A stretch of 64,000 bases of DNA from Bacteroidales bacterium (GTDB lineage Bacteria > Bacteroidota > Bacteroidia > Bacteroidales > WCHB1-69), in contig JAGCFD010000060.1 of the NCBI GenBank assembly GCA_017650305.1, forward strand, positions 1 to 64,000, in the 5' to 3' direction. The position numbers and the translations under genes were made by a program. Position 1 is the stretch's first letter, and each line of letters opens with the position of its first letter. Shown piece by piece: positions 63,385-64,000 of this stretch. Under the pieces are notes generated by a model. The model was not told the DNA's origin, ran no database searches, and saw only the letters and a list, made by a program, of their open reading frames with translations.

Positions 63385-64000
63385 ATGAGAATATTGTGGT
63401 TGTGGATGGTTCTACTGATGCCTTGTTGGCTCTCTGCCCAGCTGACAGATTGTGGCACGGTGACGGATATTGACGGTAATCAGTATCAAACGGTGCGGAT
63501 CGGCAAGCAGTGCTGGATGCGTTCCAACTTGCGGGTGACGCGCTACGCCGACGGGACGATGCTGGTGCCGTTGAATGAAAACAGACTGACGGAATATGGC
63601 TATTTCTTTCCGGATGGAGATGCATCGTTGGCCCCAAAGTATGGTCTGCTCTACACTTGGCCCACCGCCATGCGCGGTCATGAGACCTCCGAGGAGGTGC
63701 CCAGTGGTGTGCAGGGCATTTGTCCAGACGGCTGGCATCTGCCCAGCAACTATGAGTGGATGGACTTGGAAGATGCCGTCGGCTATAACGAAGCCCTCCG
63801 CTGTGGCACGGATGTCAACTATGTGGCCAAGGCGATGGCATCCAAAGAGGGGTGGAATACGAATGTGGAGGATGTACCCCAGCCGTGCAGTATCTTGGAG
63901 GATGTGAGTGCCAATGATAAGGCGGGTATGAATGTGCTGCCCGCAGGCCTCTGCTTTATGGGATTCTATGGCTATGGAACCGAGACTGGCTTCTGGACCG
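63385..64000 (+). CDS. FISUMP-domain secreted protein (partial, runs off window)
   Basis: The frame is open from the ATG to the end of the window (205 codons). Signal peptide MRILWLWMVLLMPCWLSAQ is followed by a FISUMP (Fibrobacter succinogenes major paralogous) domain: GTVTDIDGNQYQTVRIGKQCWM, SNLRVTRYADG, YGLLYTWPTAM, GICPDGWHLPSNYEWMDLE and GMNVLPAGL. Such proteins are usually surface-exposed, with unknown ligands. The C-terminus, where a T9SS sorting domain might lie, is beyond the edge. Confidence 0.85.
   Translation, partial: MRILWLWMVLLMPCWLSAQLTDCGTVTDIDGNQYQTVRIGKQCWMRSNLRVTRYADGTMLVPLNENRLTEYGYFFPDGDASLAPKYGLLYTWPTAMRGHETSEEVPSGVQGICPDGWHLPSNYEWMDLEDAVGYNEALRCGTDVNYVAKAMASKEGWNTNVEDVPQPCSILEDVSANDKAGMNVLPAGLCFMGFYGYGTETGFWT

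Overview
The window is a contiguous piece of a Bacteroidota chromosome, most likely order Bacteroidales. Four things point there. There is a complete porP-porK-porL-porM-porN (gldKLMN) block of the type IX secretion system (T9SS), and at least four proteins carry T9SS C-terminal sorting domains. More than 20 genes or operons are preceded by the Bacteroidota sigma-ABfr -7 box TAnnTTTG. The 51-residue DUF4295 protein follows rpmG. Start sites generally lack obvious Shine-Dalgarno sequences. Family and genus cannot be fixed from sequence alone. Tryptophanase and a methionine gamma-lyase-like enzyme suggest amino-acid fermentation.

Layout. 1-10.9 kb is mostly minus-strand housekeeping: tRNA-Leu(GAG), uvrC with a beta-propeller lipoprotein, rpmG-DUF4295, obg, the str genes rpsL-rpsG-fusA-rpsJ, then a transketolase C-terminal subunit leading an ECF sigma factor, a one-pass membrane protein and a Spy-like periplasmic protein. 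11-20.8 kb is plus-strand: a 1146-residue outer-membrane protein, then porPKLMN. 20.8-27.6 kb holds hldD, recQ, an anchored OmpH/Skp-like protein, a MORN-type protein, tnaA and a DUF3109 protein, meeting a convergent OmpR-type response regulator. 28.3-41.5 kb starts with a structured GC-rich intergenic element and continues with T9SS cargo, a MORN lipoprotein plus OstA/LptA-like protein, the minus-strand operon xseB - O-methyltransferase - trmD - ATP-grasp - O-antigen ligase, a small cargo/beta-helix gene pair and a bifunctional penicillin-binding protein. 41.5-47.5 kb carries a BadF-type kinase, DUF486, the methionine gamma-lyase-like enzyme, RseP, an unknown membrane protein and UDP-glucose dehydrogenase. 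47.5-64 kb is looser: short degenerate tandem repeats, a 1790-residue modular adhesin, a T9SS-sorted M1 peptidase, a nitroreductase, an AT-rich toxin-antitoxin-like pair, AMP nucleosidase, a GH20-type enzyme, an alpha/beta hydrolase and the start of a FISUMP-domain protein.

How it fits together. The dominant theme is envelope building and surface display: the PorKLMN motor and ring and PorP, candidate cargo (adhesin, M1 peptidase, two other CTD proteins), LPS parts (hldD, O-antigen ligase, OstA/LptA-like, Ugd), OmpH/Skp and RseP, and a peptidoglycan synthase. No unambiguous new defence or biosynthetic system is visible. The items most worth following up are the structured intergenic element at 28.33-28.46 kb, the palindrome embedded in the adhesin sorting domain, the giant SprA-patterned protein beside the por operon, the orphan transketolase half joined to a sigma-factor operon, and the split between rpsJ and the rest of the S10 operon.
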